Below are positions 17,299 to 26,453 of a DNA stretch of 64,000 nucleotides, one piece after another (position 1 is the stretch's first letter; each line of letters opens with the position of its first letter). Under the pieces are notes generated by a model. The model was given only the letters and a program-made list of their open reading frames with translations, was not told the origin of the DNA and ran no database searches. The stretch lies in contig CAXXTS010000002.1 in NCBI GenBank assembly GCA_963676345.2, forward strand, positions 744,001 to 808,000, given 5' to 3'. The translations under genes and the position numbers were made by a program. Source of the DNA: G963665925 sp963676345 (GTDB lineage Bacteria; Bacillota; Clostridia; Peptostreptococcales; Acidaminobacteraceae).

Positions 17299-18507
17299 TT
17301 ACCCGTTCATTTTATTGCCGCATTTAATACAGAACTTAGAATCCGGCTTATTCTCATGCCCACATGCTGAACAAAGGTTAACAGGCACTTTGACTGCATC
17401 CACCTTCGCACCGCAGCTGGTACAGAACTTCATACCTGACTTGATGAAGCTGCCACATTTTTGACACTTGACTGGATCACCGGTCGCTTGTGACTCATTC
17501 TTAACATTTTTCAACATTTGCGCTTCAGGCATTTGTGCGCTTAAGTCAGCAGGCTTGCTGGAATGCTTAACTTTTGTGTGCTTTTTAAGGTTTTTGACTT
17601 CCTTGGTCTTTTTAGGTTCTTTGCTGTTATTAAACACTTTTTTATTTTTCTGAAGTGGCATTTTCCCAGGTTTTTTCTCCACCTTGTCGCCAGTCTTGTC
17701 ATTGATCTGGTCAACAGCTTTTTGACCTGCACTGCGCACAGCCTTCTTCCCAGCACTTTTTAGTGTGGAAGCTGCAAGCTTTGTTGCCGCACTACCGCCA
17801 AGTCCAAGTGTCAGCTTAGACACAGGAACTTCTGGCGCTTTTCCCCTAACAGTGGGAACAATTTCCTGTGTCGATGGTTTTGAGGTCGATGTCTGTGTCG
17901 ATGATTCAATTTCAATATCATCGTCCTTAATAGCCACCTCTTTTTTATCAGAAAAGTACCGTTTCCAGTTCTTTTTTATATTTTCCTTTTTAGTCACCTC
18001 AGAGAGTTTGACGTATTGACGTGGCTTTCCCGATGCCAGTGCCTCTTCAAAGCCCTCTGGAAGACGTACAGTTTCAAGTTCTTTCATGGTGCCGTGCAGA
18101 TGATCGGCTTCAATGCCAAAGTCATAGTCATCATCTACTGGCTCAACAAAGTTGTAGTGCACTTCAATGTGAGCCGTACTTTCTATAGGATTTTTGTCCG
18201 CATAAGGGGCATTTGAGCTGCTGTCATCAGCGCCTTCAGGTTCATCGACTTTTTCATCAGCTTGCTTTAATGGCGTTGACTCGTCCTCTACAGCCGATTT
18301 AAGTCTAGGTCCGTCTCCCTCGACCCAGCTGTCTCCATCAAAATAGGTCCATTTGCCTTTTTCTTCACTCAGGCGCCACCAATCTCCATTTTCATCTCTG
18401 ACTTTTAAATTTTTAAGTGCTTCTTCAAATTCAGACCGGTCGATGACACCACTCACAAGCTTGCCTTTGAGTTCCCAAAATTTGCTTTCAATCTGTTTTA
18501 TATCCAC
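17299..18507 (-). CDS. Double zinc-ribbon protein of unknown function
   Basis: 402 residues. N-terminus (1-75) has a short helical segment and then a tryptophan-rich repeat of the D-x-x-G-x-x-W ... GKWTYFDGDSWVEGDGP type, seen in other zinc-ribbon proteins. The middle (80-340) is long, charged and low-complexity, rich in Lys, Ser and Thr, hence probably disordered. The C-terminus has two four-cysteine zinc ribbons (KCQKCGSF ... FCTSCGAK and LCSACGHE ... FCIKCGNK). I chose GTG 18507, four bases past the upstream stop TGA, with AGGATG upstream; an ATG at 18651 would overlap the upstream gene by 140 bases. It forms a unit with the 1081-residue protein. Function not recognised. Confidence 0.75.
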   Translation of the reverse strand: MDIKQIESKFWELKGKLVSGVIDRSEFEEALKNLKVRDENGDWWRLSEEKGKWTYFDGDSWVEGDGPRLKSAVEDESTPLKQADEKVDEPEGADDSSSNAPYADKNPIESTAHIEVHYNFVEPVDDDYDFGIEADHLHGTMKELETVRLPEGFEEALASGKPRQYVKLSEVTKKENIKKNWKRYFSDKKEVAIKDDDIEIESSTQTSTSKPSTQEIVPTVRGKAPEVPVSKLTLGLGGSAATKLAASTLKSAGKKAVRSAGQKAVDQINDKTGDKVEKKPGKMPLQKNKKVFNNSKEPKKTKEVKNLKKHTKVKHSSKPADLSAQMPEAQMLKNVKNESQATGDPVKCQKCGSFIKSGMKFCTSCGAKVDAVKVPVNLCSACGHENKPDSKFCIKCGNKMNG

Positions 18508-18511
18508 GGTA

Positions 18512-21500
18512 TCACATCCTGTTCTGACATTTGAATTCGCCCATGTGTAGTGCCAGCGCACTTCCAGCTTCCTCAATTGACGTATAGCCTGTATGCTCTG
18601 AAAGAATCGTTTCAAGTTTGCTGATGTATTCAGGTGTTGCACGCATATCATCTGCGGCTAGTTTCATAAATCCAATTGCTGTTTCAGTTTTAAGATCAGT
18701 CTGTGGAACTGCTACACCTTGTTTTTTATAACTTTTTACTATTTTTTCTCGCGAATAGACCATCTTTTTAATTTGTGCAATGGCTTCTGCTTTACAATTT
18801 GCATTTTTGACTTTTTTTATCCACATGGCTGAGAGCGATATGCTGTCCACTAAAATGGCTTCACCCTTATAGACCTTGCTGATATTCGGTGTTACCTTTT
18901 TCATTTTGCCACCGACGATTTTTTGATTCGCATAGTCAAGGGACGCTTCAGACCCATGTCTGGTCATGGCCATTTGGTTGTGCTGCTCTGCGGTCTTGCC
19001 TGTTTTATTAAGCCACCAACCATCTGATGCTTCCTTCCAGTAGCGATCAGAAACCTCAAACCATTCCCCTTGCTTGCGGTACTCTATGACAAAATCGCGG
19101 TCTTGCGAAAGTGATGACCCTGTTGTCTCCGTAATTCTGAACTCAGGTGGCATGAGTCTGCCATCCGGTGTTCTATCACACCAGCCATCATTTTTAATTT
19201 TAGAGATTTCAGCAATAAGGTGCTGGTCATGGTCCTTATATATCTTTCTTCTTGCCTTATCGTACATTTTCTGAAGCCTTTCAGGCACTTTTTTCATAGT
19301 ACGGCTGGCGTTGACTTCAGTGTCTGATAGAATGGCAAGTACATCTTCAGGACGTGCGACCCCATTTTTCGCATTGGCCTCCATACGCTTAATAACCGCC
19401 GGCAGCTCTGCATCCGTGTATTTTGCATTTGTTGTCGCAATTGCAAGGCTATTCTCCTTAAATATGCCCTTACAACCATCTTGTATTACATCTTTGTCCA
19501 TGACTTGCTTTGGTGCATTCGCTTTCACATGGTCCGGATGAACATATGCCCCTTTTCTGAGCGCTGATTTCATAGCGGCTGCTGAGAAAAGCATAATCAA
19601 CCCCATTTTTAAGAGGGCTTGTCCCACTTCTTCACAGGCCACTTCAAAAGCTTTTTTCAAATCAAGTGCCAAATCCGACAAGTCGATTTCGTCATTTTCC
19701 CAATTGGCGCCCCACTTGCTCCAGTTGATACTGTTTACAAATGACAAGAGGCCTGTATAAACCATCATATAGACAATGGCCTTGCCGCCGCTAATTGCAC
19801 CCTTGAGTGTGCCTGCCGTTATAATATGGCCTGGCGTGCCCATGATGAATTTTTCCATTTCCATGTCAAACCAGGCTTCAGCACTAAATTTTTCTCCATC
19901 CACCCAACAATCACGGATATACTCTATAGCTGAAATAACCGTATCTTTAAATAGACCTGAAGCCGCCTGTATGGCTACCCCCTGAGGACCAAGCCCCGTA
20001 TAAGCATTGAGTACAACCTCAAAGGCAATATCGCCTGCCCACATGGTCCATTTTTTCGCAAAGGCAATCTGATCATAATAGTCAGCCATTTTGTCATAGC
20101 CCTCTGCACCTTCTGCCAAAATAAGTTTTTGGGCAATATTCCACACTTCATGTCTGAATTTATAAATTTGTTCAGGCCCCCACAGTTCTTTCCACTGGTT
20201 GAGTTCATCTTTGAATATTTTTTGGTGACGTGGACTCTTCACGTAGTGGTCGATAATATAAATACAGTTTTTATATTCCTCTTCTATACGCTGGCTGCGT
20301 GAGGGTTCTGCCGGTGGATGAAGCTCCACCGATAGTTCAATTGAATCCTCAAAATTCCGGGCTCTAGATGAAATAAGGAGCTGCCCCGTATGCACTGTAT
20401 TGTCCCCGCCCTTTTTCAATGATGGCAGGGCATGTTCTGTTTTCAGCTTATAGGATATGCTGGAATACTCATCCTGAACGCCTAAGTTTTCATCTTCAAA
20501 ATAGGACTGAATATTAAAGTCGACTTTTGCCGCCTTAAACATCTGAATAGAAGGAAAGTCGTCTGCAACAAACTTAAAGTTAATATTGCTCAGCAAGGTA
20601 TAATCGGTTTGAAACTGATTTTCTGCAATGTGTACAGCTGCAATGCGCAGGTCTGTTACCGTTTCCATATCCGCAATAATTTTAAGCGGTGTTTGAGTAC
20701 ACAAGAACATGCCTTCCTTACCGACAACAATTCTAAAGACTCTGCTAAGAGACTCACTGCCCCGACTTGCCCTGATTTCCATATCAAACTCTTTGATGTG
20801 TTCATCACCACTTAGAAGAGGATACTTTTCTGAAATACTGAATTTGGCGGTGTTCTTGTCTTCTGATTTCACCACCGTAAACTCAGGCAGTTTTTCATAA
20901 TCAAATGTCCAAGGCGTGTCACCCTTACTTCCAACAACGCTCGTTTTCAGTTCAATACAGGTCCCGCTTTGACTTAGGAGCGGCAGCATTTTTTTACTAA
21001 GTGTCAGTTTAACCGCTTCGTCCTGATCATTCTCTTCTTCTTGCACATCCTCTTGAATGTCCTTTTGAGTGTCTTCAACATCTTTAGATTTTTTTCGGTC
21101 TTTTCTCTTTTTAGGTTTTTTTGCCTTTTTCTTTTTTTTGCCTTTGGAAATTTTACCGATCACACCCAGTCCAACAAGCGCAGCAGCTCCACCAAATATA
21201 AGGCCTCCAATGCCGCCCCCACCATCACCACCAAAGCCTCTTGAAGCCTGAAAATGATTCAGTTGCCCAAGTGTTGTTAAATAGTAATAGCCATTGAGTT
21301 CGGTCGTCGTGCGCATGCTATAAGGCTCGTCTGGATACTTCATATTCCAAAATTCTTCTATGGCATTGGCATCTGATGCATTGCCTTCATAGAGCCCTGT
21401 TGTTTTATAGCTGCTTAAAAAAGAAATATACCAAGGATAATATGTATCACGCAACCAAGCAGTCCTCTCGACTTCCCAGTCCGCGTCTCCTGATGTTTCA

Positions 21501-21757
21501 AATTCAAAATGTTCAATTAAATGTTGACGTTTGCTCTCAAAAATCTTGATATGTTCCTCAATCTTACTTTGATATTCTGCTATGTATCCCGGAACTTCAT
21601 CTTCTGTAAATGTAATTCCTTCATAATTACCTGTAGAGAGTAGATACTCTCCGTTTCCGGCATCGATGATCTGTGAGCCTTCATCTGCAAAAGATGGCAC
21701 TGCCAGAACAGCCAAAAGCAAAACCATCGCTTGTACCCAAATCCATTTTTGATGCAT
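18512..21757 (-). CDS. Large membrane-anchored protein of unknown function (1081 residues)
   Basis: Signal peptide with likely cleavage after SFA (about residue 24). Residues 25-175 form an aromatic-rich outer domain, followed by a glycine-rich stretch and one membrane helix (about 183-202). Next come a basic run of 20 residues with about 15 Lys/Arg (206-225) and an acidic run (226-247). The remaining 830 residues are therefore predicted to be cytoplasmic, by the positive-inside rule. They include a beta-rich part (250-480), a helical part with hydrophobic patches (490-760) and a C-terminal helical part (780-1081). I recognise no known domain; the layout recalls surface or effector-type proteins but nothing proves that. 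GGGAGG lies five bases before ATG 21757. Likely co-transcribed with the zinc-ribbon gene. Confidence 0.75.
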   Translation of the reverse strand: MHQKWIWVQAMVLLLAVLAVPSFADEGSQIIDAGNGEYLLSTGNYEGITFTEDEVPGYIAEYQSKIEEHIKIFESKRQHLIEHFEFETSGDADWEVERTAWLRDTYYPWYISFLSSYKTTGLYEGNASDANAIEEFWNMKYPDEPYSMRTTTELNGYYYLTTLGQLNHFQASRGFGGDGGGGIGGLIFGGAAALVGLGVIGKISKGKKKKKAKKPKKRKDRKKSKDVEDTQKDIQEDVQEEENDQDEAVKLTLSKKMLPLLSQSGTCIELKTSVVGSKGDTPWTFDYEKLPEFTVVKSEDKNTAKFSISEKYPLLSGDEHIKEFDMEIRASRGSESLSRVFRIVVGKEGMFLCTQTPLKIIADMETVTDLRIAAVHIAENQFQTDYTLLSNINFKFVADDFPSIQMFKAAKVDFNIQSYFEDENLGVQDEYSSISYKLKTEHALPSLKKGGDNTVHTGQLLISSRARNFEDSIELSVELHPPAEPSRSQRIEEEYKNCIYIIDHYVKSPRHQKIFKDELNQWKELWGPEQIYKFRHEVWNIAQKLILAEGAEGYDKMADYYDQIAFAKKWTMWAGDIAFEVVLNAYTGLGPQGVAIQAASGLFKDTVISAIEYIRDCWVDGEKFSAEAWFDMEMEKFIMGTPGHIITAGTLKGAISGGKAIVYMMVYTGLLSFVNSINWSKWGANWENDEIDLSDLALDLKKAFEVACEEVGQALLKMGLIMLFSAAAMKSALRKGAYVHPDHVKANAPKQVMDKDVIQDGCKGIFKENSLAIATTNAKYTDAELPAVIKRMEANAKNGVARPEDVLAILSDTEVNASRTMKKVPERLQKMYDKARRKIYKDHDQHLIAEISKIKNDGWCDRTPDGRLMPPEFRITETTGSSLSQDRDFVIEYRKQGEWFEVSDRYWKEASDGWWLNKTGKTAEQHNQMAMTRHGSEASLDYANQKIVGGKMKKVTPNISKVYKGEAILVDSISLSAMWIKKVKNANCKAEAIAQIKKMVYSREKIVKSYKKQGVAVPQTDLKTETAIGFMKLAADDMRATPEYISKLETILSEHTGYTSIEEAGSALALHMGEFKCQNRM

Positions 21758-21895
21758 GTCATCCTCCCTTAACTTTGAATATTAGCCCCCAATTACTTAT
21801 ATCTCTCTCATTTCCAGTCCGTTTTTCTAAGTAAATAATTTAGATTATATATATTATACAATGTTTTAGAGACATCTCGGAAAATAACACATATA

Positions 21896-21939
21896 AAAAG
21901 ACTGCTCGAGCCTATAAAATATCAGCCAAGCAGTCTTTT
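21896..21939. terminator. Bidirectional-type terminator after histidine kinase
   Basis: AAAAGACTGCT and AGCAGTCTTTT form an 11-bp stem with T tracts on both strands. The stem and part of the loop (GACTGCT-GAGCCT ... AGCCAA-CAGTC) recur at 24879-24922. The rest of 21758-22077 is AT-rich and holds the promoter region of the 1081-residue gene; no gene seen. Confidence 0.85.
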
Positions 21940-22077
21940 TTTCTTTTCATGCCTTCAAATAAACTTTTAAACGCGAGTCATCATTAATCACTACTCACCA
22001 TGGTGTTCAGAAATGACTTCCATAAGTCTTCACAAAACAAATGAAATATGACTCAATTATGATTTTTGAGATCTTGT

Positions 22078-23412
22078 CTATAAAAATTCTATCGAAAATA
22101 CAGATCCCTTTCCCGGCTCTGAGTCTACATGCAGGTGTCCGCCTAGGCGCATCACATTTTGCTGTGTCAAATAGAGGCCAAGGCCATCCCCTTCAACAGC
22201 TTGAGCAGAATCACTTCTATAGTAGGCTTCAAATATTCTAGCCTGGTCTGCCTTTGAAATACCACAACCCGTGTCTTTTACACGAAGTGTCCAAGCACCC
22301 TCTGATGCCACTTCAAGCACAACCAGAACACGGCCTGAATCTGTAAACTTATAAGCATTTGTGAGCAAATTGTAGAGGGCTTGGTTGAGCAGGGACACAT
22401 CTTGCTTGACTACATGGTGGCTTGGGCCGTCATAAACGAGCTCTAACCCTTTTGTTTTGAATTGAAGTCCTAGGCCCTTAATGACTTTTCTAATTTCTTG
22501 AACCAAATCATATTCTGTTCGTGCAACCTCTATGGGGTCGGAGCTGTATTCAATCACATCGTTCATGTTCTCTATGAGTCTGTACAAATTATCAATTTCA
22601 TTCATGCAGCTTTCAAGACGCGTACTGTCCATGTCTATAACCCCATCTAGGGCGCCTTCGCAGTGGGTCCGCAAAATGGTCAGTGGGGTTCTGGTTTCAT
22701 GGGCCAGCTGGTCTGTCTTCTGTTTACGTGCTGCCTTTTGCAGTCTGAGCCTGCGTGAAAGGTTTTCAAGGCTCAGCTGGAGACTCTTAATTTCCTCAAT
22801 ACTGGATTTTTCAACCTGACGCGCCTTACCGAGTTCGATGGATTTTGCGTATTTAGCCGTGTCACTGAGTCCTTTTGACATGTATTTGCTGGAAAAAACA
22901 ATGAGTACCCAAGCGAGTAGAAAAACAATACCTCCGGAAATCGCCGTCCCAATAAGCATGGCTTTTTTAAAGAGCCATACGGTTTGAGAGCTCTGAACAT
23001 CACTGTTTCTTGTAATTTCAAGAACACCTATTGTCTCTCCATGCTTTGTCAATTCAATCCTGTCCGATTCAATGTCAAAGCGCCTGCCCATCATCATATT
23101 CCTGTGCATGCTGTACATGGCATCTTCAGCATAGGCAATACGGGCGCCCCCACTGTCATAGATCGCTATGCCTATGATGGGATCATCGATGAAATTTTCC
23201 AGTTCAGAAAGCGCACTCCTACGGTTATGAATGCCTTCATGGAGGAGGTTTTCAGAAAATGTCACAATGGTCTCTACATTTTGTTCGTACTGTTCACTGA
23301 CATAGCCTCTGAAGTAGTTGTCTATATACCGGGTTGAAATAAAGGAGTTCACTGCTATGGATGCCAGTATCAGCAGAAACATCATGATGCTTAGTTGTTT
23401 TCTAATCGTCAT
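22078..23412 (-). CDS. Sensor histidine kinase (OmpR-partner type)
   Basis: 444 residues: membrane helix (about 8-28), outer sensor domain of about 120 residues with a Met/Arg-rich stretch MMMGRR, second membrane helix (about 150-172), HAMP-like linker, dimerisation domain with the phospho-accepting His in LAHETRTPLT, and an ATPase domain with N-box NLLTNAYKF, DTGCGIS and GDGLGLYL. ATG 23412 lies in the end of the response-regulator gene, whose last codons provide GGAGGG; the overlap is 11 bases. Together with that regulator it forms a classical two-component system. Signal unknown; the two small SHOCT membrane proteins upstream may be part of it. Confidence 0.93.
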   Translation of the reverse strand: MTIRKQLSIMMFLLILASIAVNSFISTRYIDNYFRGYVSEQYEQNVETIVTFSENLLHEGIHNRRSALSELENFIDDPIIGIAIYDSGGARIAYAEDAMYSMHRNMMMGRRFDIESDRIELTKHGETIGVLEITRNSDVQSSQTVWLFKKAMLIGTAISGGIVFLLAWVLIVFSSKYMSKGLSDTAKYAKSIELGKARQVEKSSIEEIKSLQLSLENLSRRLRLQKAARKQKTDQLAHETRTPLTILRTHCEGALDGVIDMDSTRLESCMNEIDNLYRLIENMNDVIEYSSDPIEVARTEYDLVQEIRKVIKGLGLQFKTKGLELVYDGPSHHVVKQDVSLLNQALYNLLTNAYKFTDSGRVLVVLEVASEGAWTLRVKDTGCGISKADQARIFEAYYRSDSAQAVEGDGLGLYLTQQNVMRLGGHLHVDSEPGKGSVFSIEFL

Positions 23413-24097
23413 TGACTGTCCCTCCAAAAATATACCCTGCACCATACTTTGTTCTTAAATATTTAGGACGCCGGGTATTCGTTTCAATTTTTTGTCGTAT
23501 TTTTTTAATGTATGAATCCACATTCCTATCGAAGCCATCATACTCTGGCCCAAATGCATCTTGTATCAGCTGCTCTCTGGTGAGAAGCTGGTCTTGATTC
23601 ATAAAGAAGACTCTGAGCAGGTTGAACTCTTTTGAAGTGATTTCAATGTCTTGACCCGATTTTCTCAGTGTATGTTTTGTCAAATTGAGTTCGAGTGCAC
23701 CACAGGTCAATACTTCTTTTTCCCCTCTAGCTTTATAAACCCGCCTGATAACCGCTTCAATGCGTCTGACGAGTTCCCGAGGACTAAAGGGTTTTGAGAC
23801 GTAGTCATCTGCACCCATGTCAAAGCCTTTAAGACGGTCTACTTCTTCTTGTTTTGCAGTGAGCATAATCACCGGAACCTCTGATATGTGCCTTATCTCA
23901 CGCAAGACATCGAAACCGGATATACCGGGCATCATTACATCGAGCACCACCAAATGGGGCTGGAAGGCTTCAAAACTAGCTAGCCCCTCAAAACCGTCTT
24001 TAGCCCCGATAACGTCAAACCCTGCACGCTCCAAATATTTTGCGACAATATCCCGTATTTGAGACTCATCTTCTACAACCATGACCTTGTATTTCAT
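23402..24097 (-). CDS. OmpR/PhoB-family response regulator
   Basis: 231 residues: receiver domain with phospho-accepting Asp53 (VVLDVMMPG), acidic pair at 10-11, conserved Thr in MLTAK and Lys in SKPF, then a winged-helix DNA-binding domain (about 130-228) ending YLRTKYGAGYIF. It is coupled to the kinase by an 11-base overlap. A hairpin at 24174-24239 separates it from the SHOCT genes upstream. Confidence 0.94.
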   Translation of the reverse strand: MKYKVMVVEDESQIRDIVAKYLERAGFDVIGAKDGFEGLASFEAFQPHLVVLDVMMPGISGFDVLREIRHISEVPVIMLTAKQEEVDRLKGFDMGADDYVSKPFSPRELVRRIEAVIRRVYKARGEKEVLTCGALELNLTKHTLRKSGQDIEITSKEFNLLRVFFMNQDQLLTREQLIQDAFGPEYDGFDRNVDSYIKKIRQKIETNTRRPKYLRTKYGAGYIFGGTVNDD

Positions 24098-24173
24098 ATA
24101 TGCACCTCAGCTTTATGCGCCATTAAAGTTGAGCCTAGACGTCATTCCTTTATACCGCTATTACAAAATAAAC

Positions 24174-24239
24174 AAATGGATGATCTACTCATATTGTATA
24201 AATACAAATTGCAGGTCATCCATTTTTTTATTATACCTC
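24174..24239. terminator. Terminator or attenuator between SHOCT genes and two-component genes
   Basis: AAATGGATGA and TCATCCATTT form a 10-bp stem with a 42-nt loop. On the minus strand it is followed by GTTTATTTTG; a T tract also follows on the plus strand. Confidence 0.6.
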
Positions 24240-24490
24240 TATTTGCCTTTTAAAATGCGCTTTCTCTGTAAATATTCTTCTTCTGTGATTTCACCTGAAG
24301 CAAATCGCATGTCTAGGGACTCGAGTGCAGTTTGCCCCCCTGTGCTTTTCTTAGATTTTTTGAATACAATGACTAGGAGCACCACGACTGCCAAAAGAAA
24401 GAGTCCCATGCCCCAGTAGCCTGTCATTCCGAAGAAGGGACAACCATAGCCACCACCAAATCCGTGCCCAAATCCATTAAATCGCATCAT
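24239..24490 (-). CDS. Small SHOCT-domain membrane protein (83 residues)
   Basis: Glycine/phenylalanine-rich N-terminus (FNGFGHGFGGGYGCPFFGM), one membrane helix (about 28-44), then a C-terminal SHOCT motif: LDMRFASGEITEEEYLQRK. SHOCT is a short helical module of unknown role often found at the end of membrane or export-related proteins. Six bases downstream of another SHOCT gene, and just before a two-component system, which hints at a shared envelope-stress role. Confidence 0.75.
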   Translation of the reverse strand: MMRFNGFGHGFGGGYGCPFFGMTGYWGMGLFLLAVVVLLVIVFKKSKKSTGGQTALESLDMRFASGEITEEEYLQRKRILKGK

Positions 24491-24495
24491 CTATA

Positions 24496-24678
24496 TCACC
24501 TTTCTTCCAGCGTTTTTTTCATGCGCTTGTATGTTTCTTCGTCAATTTCTCCATTTACAAATCTATCATCCAGTACTTCACGTGAGGATTTCCCCTTCAC
24601 AAAAGCTGTTGAGCCATCTTTATTTCCAAATGCATAATAAAGAATGACTGCAATGATAATCCATCCGAAAAACATCAT
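24496..24678 (-). CDS. Small SHOCT-domain membrane protein (60 residues)
   Basis: One N-terminal membrane helix (MMFFGWIIIAVILYYAFG) and a C-terminal SHOCT motif (LDDRFVNGEIDEETYKRMK). GGAGGTGAG lies seven bases before ATG 24678, so translation is well supported despite the small size. First gene of the SHOCT pair. The gap 24679-24983 otherwise holds only the ptb terminator and the promoter region of this gene. Confidence 0.75.
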   Translation of the reverse strand: MMFFGWIIIAVILYYAFGNKDGSTAFVKGKSSREVLDDRFVNGEIDEETYKRMKKTLEER

Positions 24679-24878
24679 GGGCTCACCTCCCTATCTTTTG
24701 ACTTTAGTTTAGGGGGGAATTATGGCGGAATTATGACTTTTTAAGCTAAACGCTGAAAATCTTTGGAAGGTAACAAAAACGCGCCCTCCTCATTTTGATT
24801 TAAGGGACAAATCATCCCTGTTTATCTATGAAAACTCTGACACGTTTCCTTTCAAAATGACTTATACAAAATACGTGA

Positions 24879-24922
24879 AAAGGACTGCTTGAGCCTCTAT
24901 TATAGAAGCCAAACAGTCCTTT
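24879..24922. terminator. Terminator after ptb
   Basis: AAAGGACTG and CAGTCCTTT close a long hairpin whose interior (GAGCCTCTA, TTA, TAGAAGCC) also pairs. It resembles the terminator at 21896-21939 in sequence. A smaller dyad lies between it and the ptb stop. Confidence 0.75.
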
Positions 24923-24983
24923 AAATCAATTCAATATTACATGCCACTCGGTTTTATCGCATAACCAAGTGACCTGATCTTAT

Positions 24984-25877
24984 TTACCCACTGATTGCCC
25001 CGGCAAGTAAAATAGAATAGTACTTCTCTTCAAAGCTCGAACCCCTTGATGTTAATATAATAGGGGCTTTTGCGCCAACAACAACCCCTGCCATTTTAGC
25101 ACCTGCCGTATAGACAAGTGCCTTGCCCAGTATGTTGCCCACTGTAATATTTGGAACAAGAAGCAAATCTGTATTTTCAGTCACCGGGCTCTCATACCCT
25201 TTAATTTCAGCTGACTTTTTACTCATTGTCAGATCATAAGAAATGGGGCCTTCAACATAGCAGTCTTTAATTTCACCCTTTTGGTTCATTTCTTTAAGCG
25301 CCTGTGCATCCACTGTTTCAGGCATCTTAGGGTTGACCTTCTCAACGGCGGCTAAGACCGCAACCTTTGGTTCTTCTACACCGAGTCCATGTAGGGCTTT
25401 CACGGCATTAAGCAGAATTTCTTTTTTTGTATTCAGGTCTGGATATAAGTTCATGCCTCCATCACTCATAGCAAGGAGCTTTGGATAGCCTTCAAGTTCA
25501 TGAACCACAAAATGTGACATAACCGAACCGGTACGAATACCTGTCTCCTTGTTCACAACTGCCTTTAGCAGTACCGCCGTGTCCACCTTGCCTTTCATGA
25601 TGGCGTCTGATTTTTCATTTCGTACACGCTTTACAGCTTGAACTGCTGCGGCTTGTGGCGACTCCACCGATTCAATTACAAAGTCCGAAGGCAACGCGCC
25701 TTGTTTTTCTATTTCGTCCGAAATGGTTTGCGCTTCACCAATAAATATTGGGGTAATGCCTACCTCATCACGCGCTTTCAAGGCAGCCCTTATTGTATTG
25801 GTGTCCGATGGCCATACAAGGGCTACACGCTTGCCCTTTAGTTCTTGATTTTCCAGTTCTTTAAAGCTCTTAATCAT
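24984..25877 (-). CDS. ptb: Phosphate acyltransferase (phosphate butyryltransferase family)
   Basis: 297 residues, length and pattern of the Pta/Ptb family: N-terminal GKRVALVWPSD, central DGGMNLYPDL and the C-terminal PIILTSRGSS, which contributes to the phosphate/CoA site. It converts an acyl-CoA and phosphate to acyl phosphate and CoA. Begins one base after the iorB stop (TAAATG), so it is coupled to it. In this cluster its natural substrate is more likely an aryl- or branched-chain acyl-CoA made by IorAB than butyryl-CoA. Confidence 0.92.
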   Translation of the reverse strand: MIKSFKELENQELKGKRVALVWPSDTNTIRAALKARDEVGITPIFIGEAQTISDEIEKQGALPSDFVIESVESPQAAAVQAVKRVRNEKSDAIMKGKVDTAVLLKAVVNKETGIRTGSVMSHFVVHELEGYPKLLAMSDGGMNLYPDLNTKKEILLNAVKALHGLGVEEPKVAVLAAVEKVNPKMPETVDAQALKEMNQKGEIKDCYVEGPISYDLTMSKKSAEIKGYESPVTENTDLLLVPNITVGNILGKALVYTAGAKMAGVVVGAKAPIILTSRGSSFEEKYYSILLAGAISG

Positions 25878-26453
25878 TTATAACACCACCAGTTCCATAC
25901 CTGCTTTGATTGCATTTTTATTGAGTTCAACAAACTGGGGCTTTACATTTTTTTCGAGTATGCTGTCCCAGTCCAGTTCGTCAAGCGCCATTGACTTAAT
26001 GAGTGCGCCAAGGAGAATGACATTCATGACTTTGCCGTTTCCAAGCTGTTTTGCTTTAGAGGCTGCATCGATAATTTTTGTGTCAACTGCCTTTGATATC
26101 TCATCAGTAATATCTTCTGGATAATCGAATGCACCTGTTAAAATGGGTATAGAATTGATCTGATAGTCATTGATGACCGCTTTTCCCTTGGGATTTAGAT
26201 GATCTAACCAGCGCAAGCCTTCCATTTTTTCAAACGCAACGAGAATATCCGCACCACCTTTTTCAATAACCGGTGATGCAACCTTCTTGCCAAACCGCAC
26301 ATGTGAAGAAACAGAACCGCCTCTTTGGGACATCCCGTGAATTTCACTCATCTTCACATCATAGCCTGCTTCCATAAGACCAATTGTCAGGAGTTTGCTG
26401 GCTAAAATCGTGCCTTGTCCGCCAACACCAACGAGTAAAATACTTTGTGTCAT
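25878..26453 (-). CDS. iorB: Indolepyruvate:ferredoxin oxidoreductase, beta subunit
   Basis: 191 residues with the GVGGQGTILASKLL motif of the gamma/beta domain of 2-oxoacid:ferredoxin oxidoreductases and the HGMSQRGGSVSSHVRFG motif typical of IorB. Works with IorA to oxidise aryl-2-oxoacids to aryl-acetyl-CoA with reduction of ferredoxin. ATG overlaps the iorA stop (TAATG) and uses GGAGG in the iorA end. Confidence 0.95.
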   Translation of the reverse strand: MTQSILLVGVGGQGTILASKLLTIGLMEAGYDVKMSEIHGMSQRGGSVSSHVRFGKKVASPVIEKGGADILVAFEKMEGLRWLDHLNPKGKAVINDYQINSIPILTGAFDYPEDITDEISKAVDTKIIDAASKAKQLGNGKVMNVILLGALIKSMALDELDWDSILEKNVKPQFVELNKNAIKAGMELVVL

